A stretch of DNA of 64,000 bases from Sulfitobacter pontiacus. Its GTDB lineage: Bacteria; Pseudomonadota; Alphaproteobacteria; Rhodobacterales; Rhodobacteraceae. The DNA lies in contig NZ_CP160849.1 of NCBI RefSeq assembly GCF_040790665.1, positions 2,629,501-2,693,500 of the forward strand, read 5' to 3'. The notes under the pieces were generated by a model, which worked only from the letters and a program-made list of their open reading frames with translations, was not told the origin of the DNA and made no database searches. A program made the translations under genes and the position numbers. Numbering within the stretch: position 1 is the first letter of the stretch; each line of letters opens with the position of its first letter. Below, in pieces: positions 17,322-27,063 of this stretch.

Positions 17322-18065
17322 TTAGCCGCGTTTTTCTTCCAGAATGGCTTTCATCTGGTCGTAAGGCAGATAGCCGCGCAGCAGTTCGTCCTGCATCACA
17401 AAGGTCGGTGTGCCGGAAATCTGCAGCGTCTGTGCCAGCGCGCGGGTCTTTTCGATCTCGGCGGTGACTTCGGCACTGTCCATCTTTTCCTGAATGGCCT
17501 CGGCGTCCAGATCAAAGCTGCTGGCCAAGCGACCCAGCGATGTTGGTGTGATGTCGCCGTTAAAGCTCATCAAGGCGTCATGCACGGATTTATAGGCCTC
17601 GTCCCCCGCAACGATCTTGGTCGCGATGGCAAAGCGCGAGGCGACCATGGATTGCTCGCCCAAGATCGGCAGCTCTTTCACGATAAAGCGGATGTTGCCG
17701 TCGCCATTGACCAGTTTCTCGACCTCGGAGAACGCTTTTTTGCAGTAACCGCAACGGTAGTCCATGAACTCTACGATGGTCATGTCGCCTTCGGGATTGC
17801 CACCGACATAGGAATAGCCGTCATCAAAGATCGCGGCCGCATTGTCGGACACCAGCGTGAAATCCGCCTGCGCCTGTGCTTCGGCCTGACGGGCCTGCAG
17901 CTGGTTCACCGCTTCCATGATCACTTCGGGGTTTTCCATCAAATAGGCACGCACCTCGGCGCGGAATTGCGCGCGTTCGGCATCAGTCAGTTCGGTTAGG
18001 TCCATCGCGTGGGCGGGGGCTGTCAGGGACAGGGCCATCAGGGCGGGGGCGATCAGCTTTTTCAT
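17322..18065 (-). CDS. DsbA family periplasmic thiol:disulfide oxidoreductase (CGYC)
   Basis: The 247-residue protein has a signal peptide (about 1-20, cleavage after AHA) and an N-terminal helical region rich in Glu, Gln and Ala (about 22-70) like that of ScsC/BdbD-type proteins. The thioredoxin fold has VEFMDYRCGYCKKAF with Cys105/Cys108 and the cis-Pro loop ISGTPTFVM. CGYC and the N-terminal extension fit a DsbA/Com1-like protein that oxidises or isomerises exported proteins. The N-terminal region may oligomerise, as in ScsC; that is inference. The ATG at 18065 gives a proper signal peptide; a longer frame to 18212 does not. DsbB is encoded elsewhere in the window (54585-55052). Confidence 0.88.
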   Translation of the reverse strand: MKKLIAPALMALSLTAPAHAMDLTELTDAERAQFRAEVRAYLMENPEVIMEAVNQLQARQAEAQAQADFTLVSDNAAAIFDDGYSYVGGNPEGDMTIVEFMDYRCGYCKKAFSEVEKLVNGDGNIRFIVKELPILGEQSMVASRFAIATKIVAGDEAYKSVHDALMSFNGDITPTSLGRLASSFDLDAEAIQEKMDSAEVTAEIEKTRALAQTLQISGTPTFVMQDELLRGYLPYDQMKAILEEKRG

Positions 18066-18204
18066 CAGGGTCACTCGCTTGTTGTTGCGCGGGGGTGCAG
18101 GCACCGGTTGCAAGGGTGGTGCGCGATTTTGCCAGCGCGCACAAGGGTTGACGGCACCGGCGGGGTGCGGTGAAAGGTCCGGGCTCAACAGTAGGATCAA
18201 GCCC

Positions 18205-19347
18205 ATGCGCATTTCAACCCGATCTCAGGTCGATCCCTTTATCGTGATGGATGTGATGCAGGCCGCCGCCGCCGCCGAGGCGGAGGGCCGCCACATCATC
18301 CATATGGAGGTCGGCCAACCCGGCACGGGCGCGCCCAAAGGGGCCAGCACCGCATTGACCGCCGCGATGGAGCAGGGCGCGCTTGGCTATACCGTCGCAT
18401 TGGGACTGCCTGCGCTGCGCCAGCGGATCGCGCGGATGTACGGGGAGTGGTACAATGTCGATCTGGACCCGAACCGCGTGGTCATCACCTCTGGCTCTTC
18501 GGGCGGGTTCATCCTGACGTTTACCTCGCTTTTTGATACCGGGGACCGTGTGGGCATCGGGGCACCGGGGTATCCAAGCTACCGCCAGATCCTCAAGGCG
18601 CTGGACCTCGCTCCCGTCGATCTGCCCACTTCGCTTGAAAACCGCTTGCAGCCGGTGCCTGCGGATTTCGCGGGCATGGATCTGCAGGGGCTGCTGGTCG
18701 CGTCGCCGGGCAACCCGACGGGCACGATGCTGGATCACGCTGCCATGTCCGCGCTGATCGACGCGACAAAAGCGCAGGGGGCATCCTTCATCTCGGACGA
18801 GATTTACCACGGCATCGAATACGAGAAAAAGGCCGTGACCGCGCTTGAGATCACCGATGATGTCTATGTCATCAATTCGTTTTCCAAGTATTTCTCTATG
18901 ACCGGTTGGCGTGTCGGCTGGATGGTTGTGCCAGAGGATCACGTGCGCGTGGTCGAACGGATCGCGCAAAACATGTTCATCTGCGCCCCCCACGCCAGTC
19001 AGGTCGCCGCGCTTGCCGCGATGGATTGCACCGATGAGCTTGAGGCGAATATGGATGTCTACCGCGCCAACCGCGCGATGATGATCACCGGCCTGCGCGA
19101 GGCGGGATTTACCCGTTTCGCGCCACCCGACGGGGCCTTCTATGTCTACGCCGATGTGTCCGAGCTGACGGATGACAGCCGCGCATTGGCGCGGGATATT
19201 CTGGACAAGGCGGGTGTGGCCGTGACCCCGGGGCTCGATTTCGATCCGGTGCGCGGGCATCACTGGCTGCGGTTTTCCTATGCGCGCAGCACCCAGGATA
19301 TTGCCGAGGGGCTGGGGCGGCTCAAGACCTATATGGCGGGCCGCTGA
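18205..19347 (+). CDS. Class I/II PLP-dependent aminotransferase
   Basis: The 380-residue fold-type I aminotransferase includes HMEVGQPGTGAPKG, the PLP-binding ITSGSSGGFILTF, SPGNPTGT, DEIYHGIEYE and the Schiff-base Lys in INSFSKYFSMTGWRVGW. It ends with a substrate Arg in HWLRFSYARS. This looks like the aspartate/alanine/tyrosine aminotransferase superfamily; the amino donor cannot be predicted. AGGA lies eight bases before the ATG. It diverges from the dsbA-like pair and is followed 68 bases later by amiC. Confidence 0.87.
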   Translation: MRISTRSQVDPFIVMDVMQAAAAAEAEGRHIIHMEVGQPGTGAPKGASTALTAAMEQGALGYTVALGLPALRQRIARMYGEWYNVDLDPNRVVITSGSSGGFILTFTSLFDTGDRVGIGAPGYPSYRQILKALDLAPVDLPTSLENRLQPVPADFAGMDLQGLLVASPGNPTGTMLDHAAMSALIDATKAQGASFISDEIYHGIEYEKKAVTALEITDDVYVINSFSKYFSMTGWRVGWMVVPEDHVRVVERIAQNMFICAPHASQVAALAAMDCTDELEANMDVYRANRAMMITGLREAGFTRFAPPDGAFYVYADVSELTDDSRALARDILDKAGVAVTPGLDFDPVRGHHWLRFSYARSTQDIAEGLGRLKTYMAGR

Positions 19348-19415
19348 AAGGCTGGCTCGGGTTGCGGCGGGGTGCTATACCTGCCGCAACCACCCCGAGC
19401 AGAACGGTGACAGGC

Positions 19416-20630
19416 ATGCGTATTCTTCCCATTATCGCAACGGTTTGCGCGCTGTCCTTGCCAGCGTCCGCGCAGGATCTGACCGCGCTGGCACGCGTGG
19501 ACCCTGCCAAAAGCGCCATCTCGGATGGTTGGTTCGGGGGCACGACGCTGACGCTTGGGCTGAGCCAAGGGGTGCCGTTTCGGGTGTTCTTGCTGGATGA
19601 TCCGGCGCGGCTGGTGGTCGATTTCCGTGAGGCCGACTGGAGCGGTGTGAACACCGCAGACCTGCTGCCTGAACCCGGACGGATTACCGGTCTGCGCTTC
19701 GGCCCGTTCCAACCCGGTTGGTCGCGGCTTGTCGCGGATCTGGCCGAACCGATGATCCCGCGCGAGATCGGGATGCCGGTCAACAAGGGTTCCGGCCAAG
19801 CCACGCTTGAAATCGCCTTGAAATCTGCCACCCCCGAGGAATTTGCCGCCGCCGCCGGTGCGCCCGTTGATCCGGCGTGGACCATGGCGCTGGCCGCACC
19901 GCCCAAGGCGGTTGCCGACCTGAAAGAGGTGCCGTTTCGTGTGGTGCTGGACCCAGGTCACGGGGGCGTTGATCCGGGGGCAGAGACAGATGGTATCCTG
20001 GAGAAAGACCTGATGCTGTCCTTTGCGCAAGCGCTGCGCGACACATTAGTCCGCGATGGGGTCGATGTGGTGATGACCCGTGACACGGATCATTTTGTCG
20101 CGCTTGAAACCCGCGTCGCCATTGCGCATCAGGCCGAAGGCGATCTGTTTATCTCGCTCCATGCGGACAGTTTGCAGCACGGCGGCGCAAAAGGGGCGAC
20201 GGTCTATACGCTGTCGGACGACGCCAGCGATACTGCCACCGACCATCTGGCCGCACGCCACAACCGCGCCGATATTATCGCAGGGGCCGACCTGACCGGA
20301 TCGGATGACGAGGTCGCCAGCGTGCTGCTTGATCTTGCCCGCCAAGAGACAGAGCCGCGGTCGGTCGCCGCCGCTAAAGTGCTGGTTGAAGGCATGAAAG
20401 CCGCCGGCGGTCCGATGAACCGCCACCCGCTGCGCAACGCGGGCTTTTCGGTGTTGAAATCGGCTGACATCCCCTCGGTTCTGATTGAAATCGGGTTCCT
20501 CAGCTCGAAGCGTGATCTTGCCAATCTGCGAGACCCGATCTGGCGGGCGGTCATGGTGTCGGCGATTGCGGATTCCATCGCCAAATGGCGCGACGCGGAT
20601 GCCGCGCTCAAGCCCTTGATTCGCCAGTAA
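19416..20630 (+). CDS. amiC: N-acetylmuramoyl-L-alanine amidase with AMIN domain (AmiC type)
   Basis: The 404-residue periplasmic enzyme cleaves the amide bond between MurNAc and the peptide stem during septal peptidoglycan splitting. A signal peptide (1-19, ending PASAQ) is followed by an AMIN-like targeting domain (about 30-150) and a zinc Amidase_3 domain (about 170-395). The metal and catalytic residues are His in LDPGHGGVDPGAE, Glu in ILEKD, His in FISLHADS and Glu in VLIEIGFLSSKRD. It is encoded directly before PBP1A, a common pairing in alphaproteobacteria, which points to coordinated wall synthesis and splitting. Confidence 0.9.
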   Translation: MRILPIIATVCALSLPASAQDLTALARVDPAKSAISDGWFGGTTLTLGLSQGVPFRVFLLDDPARLVVDFREADWSGVNTADLLPEPGRITGLRFGPFQPGWSRLVADLAEPMIPREIGMPVNKGSGQATLEIALKSATPEEFAAAAGAPVDPAWTMALAAPPKAVADLKEVPFRVVLDPGHGGVDPGAETDGILEKDLMLSFAQALRDTLVRDGVDVVMTRDTDHFVALETRVAIAHQAEGDLFISLHADSLQHGGAKGATVYTLSDDASDTATDHLAARHNRADIIAGADLTGSDDEVASVLLDLARQETEPRSVAAAKVLVEGMKAAGGPMNRHPLRNAGFSVLKSADIPSVLIEIGFLSSKRDLANLRDPIWRAVMVSAIADSIAKWRDADAALKPLIRQ

Positions 20631-20758
20631 ACCGCACCCGAACGCCCCTCTAGGTGTTGCGCGGGTTACCGCACAGGGCCACTGCATCGTGTTTTGACGA
20701 TTCCCGCAGGGTTGCGTATAGACGGGTCACCAACCCTCCTTGCAAGGAACTGCCAGCC

Positions 20759-23311
20759 GTGTTTCGTTTGATCCTGTCTTTCTTCGGGGGTATTTTTACC
20801 ACCCTCACCATGAGCATCGGTATGGTTGCGCTGACCATCGGCGCGGTGTTCTGGATGTATGGCCGCGATCTGCCCAGCCACGAATCCCTTGCGCAATACA
20901 CGCCCCCGACGATCAGCCGGATTTATTCGGGGCAGGGGCGGTTGATTGATGAATTCGCCAAGGAACGTCGCCTGTTCGCGCCGGCCAACACGATCCCGCC
21001 GCTGATCAAACAGGCCTTCATCTCGGCCGAGGACAAGAACTTTTATACTCACGAAGGCTATGACCTGCGCGGCATCGGGGCAGCGGCCGTAGATGCGGTG
21101 CGCACAAGGGGCAAGGACGTTCGCGGTGCATCGACCATCACGCAGCAGGTGATGAAGAACTTTCTTCTGTCCGGCGACCGTCGGGCCGAACGCAAGATCA
21201 AGGAAATCATCCTCGCCGCACGGCTTGAGGAAACGCTGCCCAAGGAAAAGATCCTTGAACTTTATCTGAACGAGATCTTCTTGGGCCAGAACTCCTACGG
21301 TGTGGCCGCCGCGTCGCAGACCTATTTCAACAAGACATTGGGGGAGCTGGCCCCACACGAGGCTGCGTTCCTTGCCTCGCTGCCCAAAGCGCCGTCCGAT
21401 TATCACCCCGTGCGCCGCAAGGACCGGTTGCTGGCACGCCGGAACTTCGTGCTGCGCGAGATGAAGGAAAACGGCTATATCACCCCCGCCGTCTACGAGA
21501 CCGAGGTCGCACAGCCCTTGCGATCGGTGCAGAACGGGGACTTTGAAAGCTTCAAGGCCGAACTGCCGCCGCGCGATTACTTTACCGATGAAATCCGCCG
21601 CCAGCTGTCCGAGAACTTCGGCGAGGGCGAATTCTTTACCGGCGGTCTGACCGTGCGTGCCACCATCGACAACGAGATGCAGCCCATTGCCGCACAATCC
21701 TTGCAGCAGCAGCTTGAGGAATATGATCGCGGCATCGGTATCTACCGCGGCACCGGCAAGAAGATCGCGCCCGAAAAGCTGACCACCGAGGCGGATTGGC
21801 GCGAAGCCCTGTCGGACACCCGTGTGCCACGTGACGTTGATCTGGAAAACCCGTGGTATCCTGCCGTGGTGCTGAGCCTGACCAATGACGCCGCCCGCAT
21901 CGGGATCGAAGGCGTGGATGAGGACGCAGACGGTCATTTCATCCCCGCCAAGGATGTTCAATGGGCACGCAAACGTCTTGAGAACGGCAAGCTCGGCAAC
22001 CGCGCCCAAGTGCCCGCTGACCTGCTTGAGGTCGGCGACGTGGTGCTGGTGCGCCGCATGACGGCGGATAGTGACGGGTCGTTCATCCGCTGGACTTTGC
22101 GTCAGATTCCGGAAGTGCAGGGCGGCTTTGTCGCAATGGACGTGAATACAGGGCGGGTGATCGCGATGCAGGGCGGTTTCTCCTATCAGGCGTCGGTGTT
22201 CAACCGTGCGACGCAGGCGAAACGCCAGCCGGGGTCGAGCTTTAAACCCTTTGTCTATGCCGCGGCATTGGACAGCGGCTATACCCCTGCGACCATCGTT
22301 GTGGATGCCCCGATCGAGATCAACACACCCCAAGGCATGTGGCGGCCGCGAAACTCGTCGAACAAGTTCTACGGGCCGACGCCCTTGCGGACGGGTATCG
22401 AACAGTCGCGGAACCTCATGACCATCCGTCTGGCGCAAGAGGTCGGAATGAACACCGTTGGCGACTATGCCGAACGGTTCGGGGTCTATGACAACCTCTC
22501 GCCGGTACTGGCCAACGCGCTTGGTTCGCAGGAAACCACGCTCTACCAGATGGTGTCGGCCTATGCGATGTTCGCCAATGGTGGCGAGCGGGTGCAGCCG
22601 ACGCTGGTGGACCGTGTGCAGGACCGCTACGGCCGCACTGTCTACAAACACGACCAACGCATCTGTAACGATTGCCAGCTTGAAACGCTGGCCCCCGGCG
22701 TGGGGCCGCGCATCATCTCGAACCGTGAACGGGTGATGGACCCGATCACGGCCTATCAGCTGACATCGATGATGAAGGGCGTCGTGGATCGCGGTACGGC
22801 GCGTGGGGCGGTGAACCTGCCCGTGCCAATCGCGGGCAAGACCGGCACCACCAACGATGCCAAAGACGTCTGGTTCGTCGGCTTCTCAAGCAACATCGTG
22901 GCGGGCTGCTATATCGGTTTTGACAACCCGCGCTCGCTGGGGCGTCGTGCCTATGGGGCGGGGATGTGTGGCCCTGTGTTCCAGCGGTTCATGAGCGAAG
23001 CAATCAAGAAATACGGCGGCGGCCCTTTCGAAGTGCCCCCCGGCGGTCACTTCATCAAGATCGACCGCTTCACCGGTGCACGTCTGTCTGACAGCGCCGC
23101 AGGTAACAACGTTGTGGCCGAATACTTCCGTGACGGCGAAGAGCCGCTGTTCGGGATCACCTTTGATGGTGGCTTTGCGATGGGTGCGGATCTGCCGCTG
23201 GTCGAGGAAGCCGGCGGCGGCGCGCGCGAGGTCACGACCTCTACCGGTAAAAAGGCGCGTGTCGGGCCCAAGGCAAGCTTTGGCAGCATCAACTCCGGCG
23301 GGTTGTACTAG
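20759..23311 (+). CDS. mrcA: Penicillin-binding protein 1A (bifunctional transglycosylase/transpeptidase)
   Basis: This 850-residue class A PBP has one N-terminal membrane helix (about 8-33). The GT51 glycosyltransferase domain has catalytic Glu91 in SAEDKNFYTHEG and STITQQVMKNFLL, then KEKILELYLNEIFLGQNSYG. An inserted OB-like domain (about 320-450) precedes the transpeptidase, which has S493-SFK in QPGSSFKPF, SRN, and KTGTTNDAKDVWFVGF. The start is GTG at 20759 with AAGGA ten bases upstream, giving the N-terminus (M)FRLILSFFGG; an ATG at 20654 would add 35 residues not typical of the family. It lies 128 bases after amiC. Confidence 0.95.
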   Translation: MFRLILSFFGGIFTTLTMSIGMVALTIGAVFWMYGRDLPSHESLAQYTPPTISRIYSGQGRLIDEFAKERRLFAPANTIPPLIKQAFISAEDKNFYTHEGYDLRGIGAAAVDAVRTRGKDVRGASTITQQVMKNFLLSGDRRAERKIKEIILAARLEETLPKEKILELYLNEIFLGQNSYGVAAASQTYFNKTLGELAPHEAAFLASLPKAPSDYHPVRRKDRLLARRNFVLREMKENGYITPAVYETEVAQPLRSVQNGDFESFKAELPPRDYFTDEIRRQLSENFGEGEFFTGGLTVRATIDNEMQPIAAQSLQQQLEEYDRGIGIYRGTGKKIAPEKLTTEADWREALSDTRVPRDVDLENPWYPAVVLSLTNDAARIGIEGVDEDADGHFIPAKDVQWARKRLENGKLGNRAQVPADLLEVGDVVLVRRMTADSDGSFIRWTLRQIPEVQGGFVAMDVNTGRVIAMQGGFSYQASVFNRATQAKRQPGSSFKPFVYAAALDSGYTPATIVVDAPIEINTPQGMWRPRNSSNKFYGPTPLRTGIEQSRNLMTIRLAQEVGMNTVGDYAERFGVYDNLSPVLANALGSQETTLYQMVSAYAMFANGGERVQPTLVDRVQDRYGRTVYKHDQRICNDCQLETLAPGVGPRIISNRERVMDPITAYQLTSMMKGVVDRGTARGAVNLPVPIAGKTGTTNDAKDVWFVGFSSNIVAGCYIGFDNPRSLGRRAYGAGMCGPVFQRFMSEAIKKYGGGPFEVPPGGHFIKIDRFTGARLSDSAAGNNVVAEYFRDGEEPLFGITFDGGFAMGADLPLVEEAGGGAREVTTSTGKKARVGPKASFGSINSGGLY

Positions 23312-23366
23312 GCCCGCTCCCCATTCTACAGCGCTTGCCCAAGTTGCGGCGCTGGTCTATTTGAAA

Positions 23367-23399
23367 CGCGGCCCCGGCTATTCGGGGCCGCGATCTATT
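23367..23399 (+). terminator. Terminator-like hairpin after mrcA
   Basis: CGCGGCCCCG (23367-23376) pairs perfectly with CGGGGCCGCG (23383-23392) around a six-base loop. Only a weak T-rich stretch (ATCTATTT) follows, so termination may be partial, ahead of prfB. Confidence 0.6.
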
Positions 23400-23414
23400 T
23401 AAAGGCAGGATACC

Positions 23415-24539
23415 ATGCGCGCAGATGCACAAAACACAGCGGATAAGATCAGCAAATCGCTGGAGCTGTTGGCGCAGCGTCTGGACGTTGAAACCGCGCC
23501 ATACCGTCTGGAAGAATTCAACGCCCGTGTCGAAGACCCCAATCTGTGGGATGATCCCGATGCGGCGCAAAAACTGATGCGCGACCGTCAGGCGCTGGTC
23601 GATTCCATCGCCACCTACGAGGGCATCAAACAAGAGCTGGCCGACAACATCGAACTGATCGAACTGGGCGAGATGGAAGGCGACGACGAGGTCATCGCAG
23701 AGGCCGAGACCGCATTGAAAAAGCTGGCCGAGACAGCCGCCCAGAAAGAGCTGGAAGCGCTGTTGAACGGCGAGGCCGACGGGAATGACACTTTCCTTGA
23801 AATCAACGCAGGGGCAGGCGGCACCGAAAGCTGTGACTGGGCCAATATCCTGTCGCGCATGTATGTCCGTTGGGCCGAGAAAAAGGGCTATAAGGTCGAA
23901 CTGCAATCCGAAAGCCCCGGCGAAGAGGCGGGGATCAAATCGGCGACCTACAAGATCAGCGGCCCGAATGCCTATGGCTGGCTCAAGTCGGAATCCGGTG
24001 TGCACCGTCTGGTGCGGATCAGCCCCTTTGACAGCGCCGCCAAACGGCACACGTCCTTTACCTCTATCTGGGTGTATCCGGTGGTCGACGACAATATCGA
24101 AATCGACATCAACCCCAGTGACATCCGCATCGACACCTATCGGTCCTCGGGGGCCGGTGGTCAGCACGTAAACACCACTGACTCGGCCGTGCGGATCACG
24201 CACCACCCCACCGGCATCGTGGTTACCAGCTCTGAGAAATCGCAGCACCAGAACCGCGACATCGCGATGAAGGCGCTAAAATCGCGGCTGTATCAGATGG
24301 AGCTGGACCGCCGCAACGCGGCCATCAACGAAGCCCATGAAAACAAGGGCGACGCGGGTTGGGGCAACCAGATCCGGTCCTACGTCCTGCAGCCGTACCA
24401 GATGGTCAAAGACCTGCGCACCAACTATGAAACCTCGGATACCAAAGGGGTGCTGGATGGCGACCTTGACGGGTTGATGGGCGCCGCGCTGGCGCTTGCC
24501 GTGTCGGGCAAGACCCGCGCCGAGGCGCAAGAAGGTTAA
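23415..24539 (+). CDS. prfB: Peptide chain release factor 2
   Basis: The 374-residue protein recognises UGA and UAA and triggers peptide release. The tripeptide anticodon SPF appears in [16 protein letters not shown] and the catalytic GGQ in [18 protein letters not shown]. Other family blocks are [21 protein letters not shown] and [25 protein letters not shown]. The frame is continuous from the ATG, so the programmed +1 frameshift of E. coli prfB is absent. It lies downstream of mrcA with a hairpin between them, and the amidase gene follows after 116 bases. Confidence 0.97.
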   Translation: MRADAQNTADKISKSLELLAQRLDVETAPYRLEEFNARVEDPNLWDDPDAAQKLMRDRQALVDSIATYEGIKQELADNIELIELGEMEGDDEVIAEAETALKKLAETAAQKELEALLNGEADGNDTFLEINAGAGGTESCDWANILSRMYVRWAEKKGYKVELQSESPGEEAGIKSATYKISGPNAYGWLKSESGVHRLVRISPFDSAAKRHTSFTSIWVYPVVDDNIEIDINPSDIRIDTYRSSGAGGQHVNTTDSAVRITHHPTGIVVTSSEKSQHQNRDIAMKALKSRLYQMELDRRNAAINEAHENKGDAGWGNQIRSYVLQPYQMVKDLRTNYETSDTKGVLDGDLDGLMGAALALAVSGKTRAEAQEG

Positions 24540-24655
24540 GGCCAAATATCAGGCAAAGACGCGCGGGCGGCCTTGTCTCGTGCAGCAGTTTTGCTAGCAC
24601 CCCTTGCATCCCGCTGCGGCCTTCCGTTCTATGACCCCGAACGGAGGGCTCGGCC

Positions 24656-26068
24656 ATGAACATACTAGACATCGGGGCCTTGGCCCAATCGGAGGCATTG
24701 GCGAACGGCAGCCTGACGGCGCGTGCTTTGATGGAGGCCACGCTAGAGCGCATCGACGCCGTAAACGGCACGGTCAACGCCATCGTCGCGCTGCGCCCGC
24801 GCGCGGAGCTTCTGGCCGAAGCCGATAGGGCCGATGCCACGCCTCGGGCCGGATGGCTGCACGGTATTCCCATTGCGATCAAGGATTTATCCGATGCCAA
24901 GGGCTTGCCAACCGCCAAGGGATCACCGCTGTTTGCCGGAACGATTGCCCAGAAGGACAGCGTCTTTGTCGCCCGCATCCGTGCGGCTGGGGCAATCATC
25001 ATCGGTAAAACCAACACGCCTGAATTCGGCTTGGGCAGCCACACGTTCAACCCCGTCTACGGCCCGACGCGGAACCCCTATGACCACACACGTTCGGCTG
25101 GCGGGTCTTCGGGCGGGGCGGCGGCTGCCTTGGCAACGGGGATGCTAAGCATCGCTGACGGGTCCGACATGATGGGCAGCCTGCGCAACCCCGCGGGCTG
25201 GAACAACGTCTACGGCATGCGCCCCAGCTGGGGCGCTGTACCGGCAGAGCCAGAGGGCGATATGTTCCTGCATCAGCTGAGCATGGCAGGCCCGATGGCG
25301 CGCTGCCCCCGCGATCTGGCGGCCTTGCTGGACACAATGACCGGAGAGGACCCCAAGCAACCCCTCGGCCTGTCACCGGCGCCGATCTTGCCGCAGATGG
25401 ATACCCCGTCGCCCACGCGCCGCATCGGGTGGCTGGGCGATTGGGGCGGGGCCTTTGCCTATGAAGACGGGATCGAGGACGTGAGCAAAGCGGCCCTGGA
25501 TCAACTGGTCGCCCTGGGGCATCAGGTGACCGCTGTGCCAGCCCCCTTTGACGCGGACGCGATGTGGGACAGCTGGACCACGCTGCGGTCTTTTGCCGTT
25601 GCTGCCGGTTTGGGCGCGCTCTACCGCGATCCGGAAACCCGCGACAAGCTCAAGCCCGCCGCCCAATGGGAGATCGAGCGCGGGCTCGGGTTCACGGGGC
25701 AGGAGGTGCAGCAAGCCAGCCTGACGCGGTCGGACTGGTATCGCCGTGTCACCGCGCTGTTTGACGAGGTTGACGTGCTGGTGCTGCCTTCGGCGCAGCT
25801 TTGGCCCTTTGACGTGGATCAGGTGCATCCGACACAGATCGCCGGACGGGACATGGATACCTATCACCGCTGGATGCAGGTCGTGGTGCCCGCCGGTCTG
25901 GTGGGGCTGCCGGTTGTCAATATCCCCGCCGGTTTCGGCGCAGAGGGGCTGCCTGCGGGGCTACAGATGATTGGACCGCGGGGCAGCGATACGGCGCTGC
26001 TTCAACTGGCGCAGCAATGGCACGCGGCAACGCAGTGGCCACAGATGCGCCCGCCGCCGCTGGCGTAG
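24656..26068 (+). CDS. Amidase signature family protein
   Basis: The 470-residue hydrolase has the Ser-cisSer-Lys triad of the amidase signature family. Lys76 is in IPIAIKDLSD, Ser151 in SAGGSSGGAAAALA, and the nucleophile Ser175 in GSDMMGSLRNPAG. It is not GatA: the genome context lacks gatC/gatB and the C-terminal part (VGLPVVNIPAGFGAEGLPAGLQMIGPRGSD) is that of general amidases. The substrate, probably a small amide or carbamate, is unknown. GGAGG lies about nine bases before the ATG. It is convergent with the XRE regulator, the stops being three bases apart. Confidence 0.88.
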   Translation: MNILDIGALAQSEALANGSLTARALMEATLERIDAVNGTVNAIVALRPRAELLAEADRADATPRAGWLHGIPIAIKDLSDAKGLPTAKGSPLFAGTIAQKDSVFVARIRAAGAIIIGKTNTPEFGLGSHTFNPVYGPTRNPYDHTRSAGGSSGGAAAALATGMLSIADGSDMMGSLRNPAGWNNVYGMRPSWGAVPAEPEGDMFLHQLSMAGPMARCPRDLAALLDTMTGEDPKQPLGLSPAPILPQMDTPSPTRRIGWLGDWGGAFAYEDGIEDVSKAALDQLVALGHQVTAVPAPFDADAMWDSWTTLRSFAVAAGLGALYRDPETRDKLKPAAQWEIERGLGFTGQEVQQASLTRSDWYRRVTALFDEVDVLVLPSAQLWPFDVDQVHPTQIAGRDMDTYHRWMQVVVPAGLVGLPVVNIPAGFGAEGLPAGLQMIGPRGSDTALLQLAQQWHAATQWPQMRPPPLA

Positions 26069-26071
26069 CGG

Positions 26072-26854
26072 TCATTCAAAGGCGAATTCCGTGCGCAGAA
26101 GGTGGCGGTGAAAGGGTTCAAGATCGCTTGGCTCGCACAGCCCCTTCAAGCGGGCGGCCTGCAACACGGCCGACGGGGTTTGCGGCAGGTATTCATAGAC
26201 CAGCCGCGTCGCCCGCAACCCGATCGAATTTTCCGGCACCGTGCGGGTGATGTATCCGACCCAGAAATTATTGTTGAACGACGCGATCCGCCCCAGATAG
26301 TTGAACGAAGAGGTCATCGCGCCGCGCCGCGAGGCGATAATGGCGATGCCTTCTTCCTGCTGCAGCACCACGCCGCGATATTCGCGCAATTCCGAATGGG
26401 TGGGCAGGCTTTGGATGCGCATGGCGTGAGGGGCCTCGTAGCCGCGCAGATAGGTATGCCGGCCACTGCGAAACACCATAACCAATCCCAAGGCGAATTT
26501 CTCGGGGTAAAGAAAACTACGGCGCGAGAACCGGTAGAAACCGCTGGGAAACGTGGCTTCGGGCAGGTCCAGCGCGCCCGAAACGATAAAGTCGCCCATG
26601 AAATCCGGGGGGGAGGGTTCGATCTTCTCGATCTCTTCCAAGGGCTCCAGAAGGACACGCGCATCAACGTCGAAAAACTTGCACATCCGGTCCAGAATAT
26701 CGGGGCGCGGAAAGCTTTCACCCGATAGATATCGATTGAACTGCGTGCGATTGATCCCCAGTTCCTGCGCGAGGTAGGTGATGGAGGGGTAACCTACTGA
26801 AAGTTTTTTTAAATTTGACCCGAAAATTGTCCTGATATCGGCGGGGTTCGTCAT
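26072..26854 (-). CDS. XRE-type helix-turn-helix transcriptional regulator
   Basis: The 260-residue protein has an N-terminal HTH (about 10-68) with LKKLSVGYPSITYLAQELGINRTQFNRYLSGESFPRP, the pattern of Cro/C1-type domains. It is followed by an uncharacterised C-terminal domain of about 190 residues (GFYRFSRRSFLYPEKFALG, LPTHSELREYRGVVLQQEEG, IASRRGAMTSSFNYLGR) that may sense a ligand. No known sensor motif was recognised. It is divergent from the small gene at 27064. The AT-rich 209-base region between them carries a perfect palindrome that is a candidate operator. Confidence 0.8.
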   Translation of the reverse strand: MTNPADIRTIFGSNLKKLSVGYPSITYLAQELGINRTQFNRYLSGESFPRPDILDRMCKFFDVDARVLLEPLEEIEKIEPSPPDFMGDFIVSGALDLPEATFPSGFYRFSRRSFLYPEKFALGLVMVFRSGRHTYLRGYEAPHAMRIQSLPTHSELREYRGVVLQQEEGIAIIASRRGAMTSSFNYLGRIASFNNNFWVGYITRTVPENSIGLRATRLVYEYLPQTPSAVLQAARLKGLCEPSDLEPFHRHLLRTEFAFE

Positions 26855-26940
26855 GAAATCAGTCCGTTAAAATTAATTGAACTAAACCTCACAACCTTTG
26901 AACGAATTTGCAAGGAGATTTGCAATATAGGGCTGTGTAG

Positions 26941-26958
26941 TGACGCTAATCAGCGTCA
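26941..26958. promoter_or_regulatory. Perfect palindrome upstream of the XRE regulator gene
   Basis: TGACGCT and AGCGTCA flank AATC (18 bases in all) in the AT-rich region between the divergent XRE gene and the 27064 gene. It is a candidate autoregulatory operator; no protein assignment is possible from sequence. Confidence 0.4.
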
Positions 26959-27063
26959 AATTTCGGTGCGCGCGACACAAAATGATTTCGTAAAAAAATC
27001 GACAATTTGTAAAAATGACATGATTATCTCTCATGTCTGCAAGCATCTGGAAGGAACAGTTAA

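Noticed and set aside
23415..23560. Programmed +1 frameshift in prfB
   Set aside because: The frame is continuous from the ATG through GGQ, with no early UGA.
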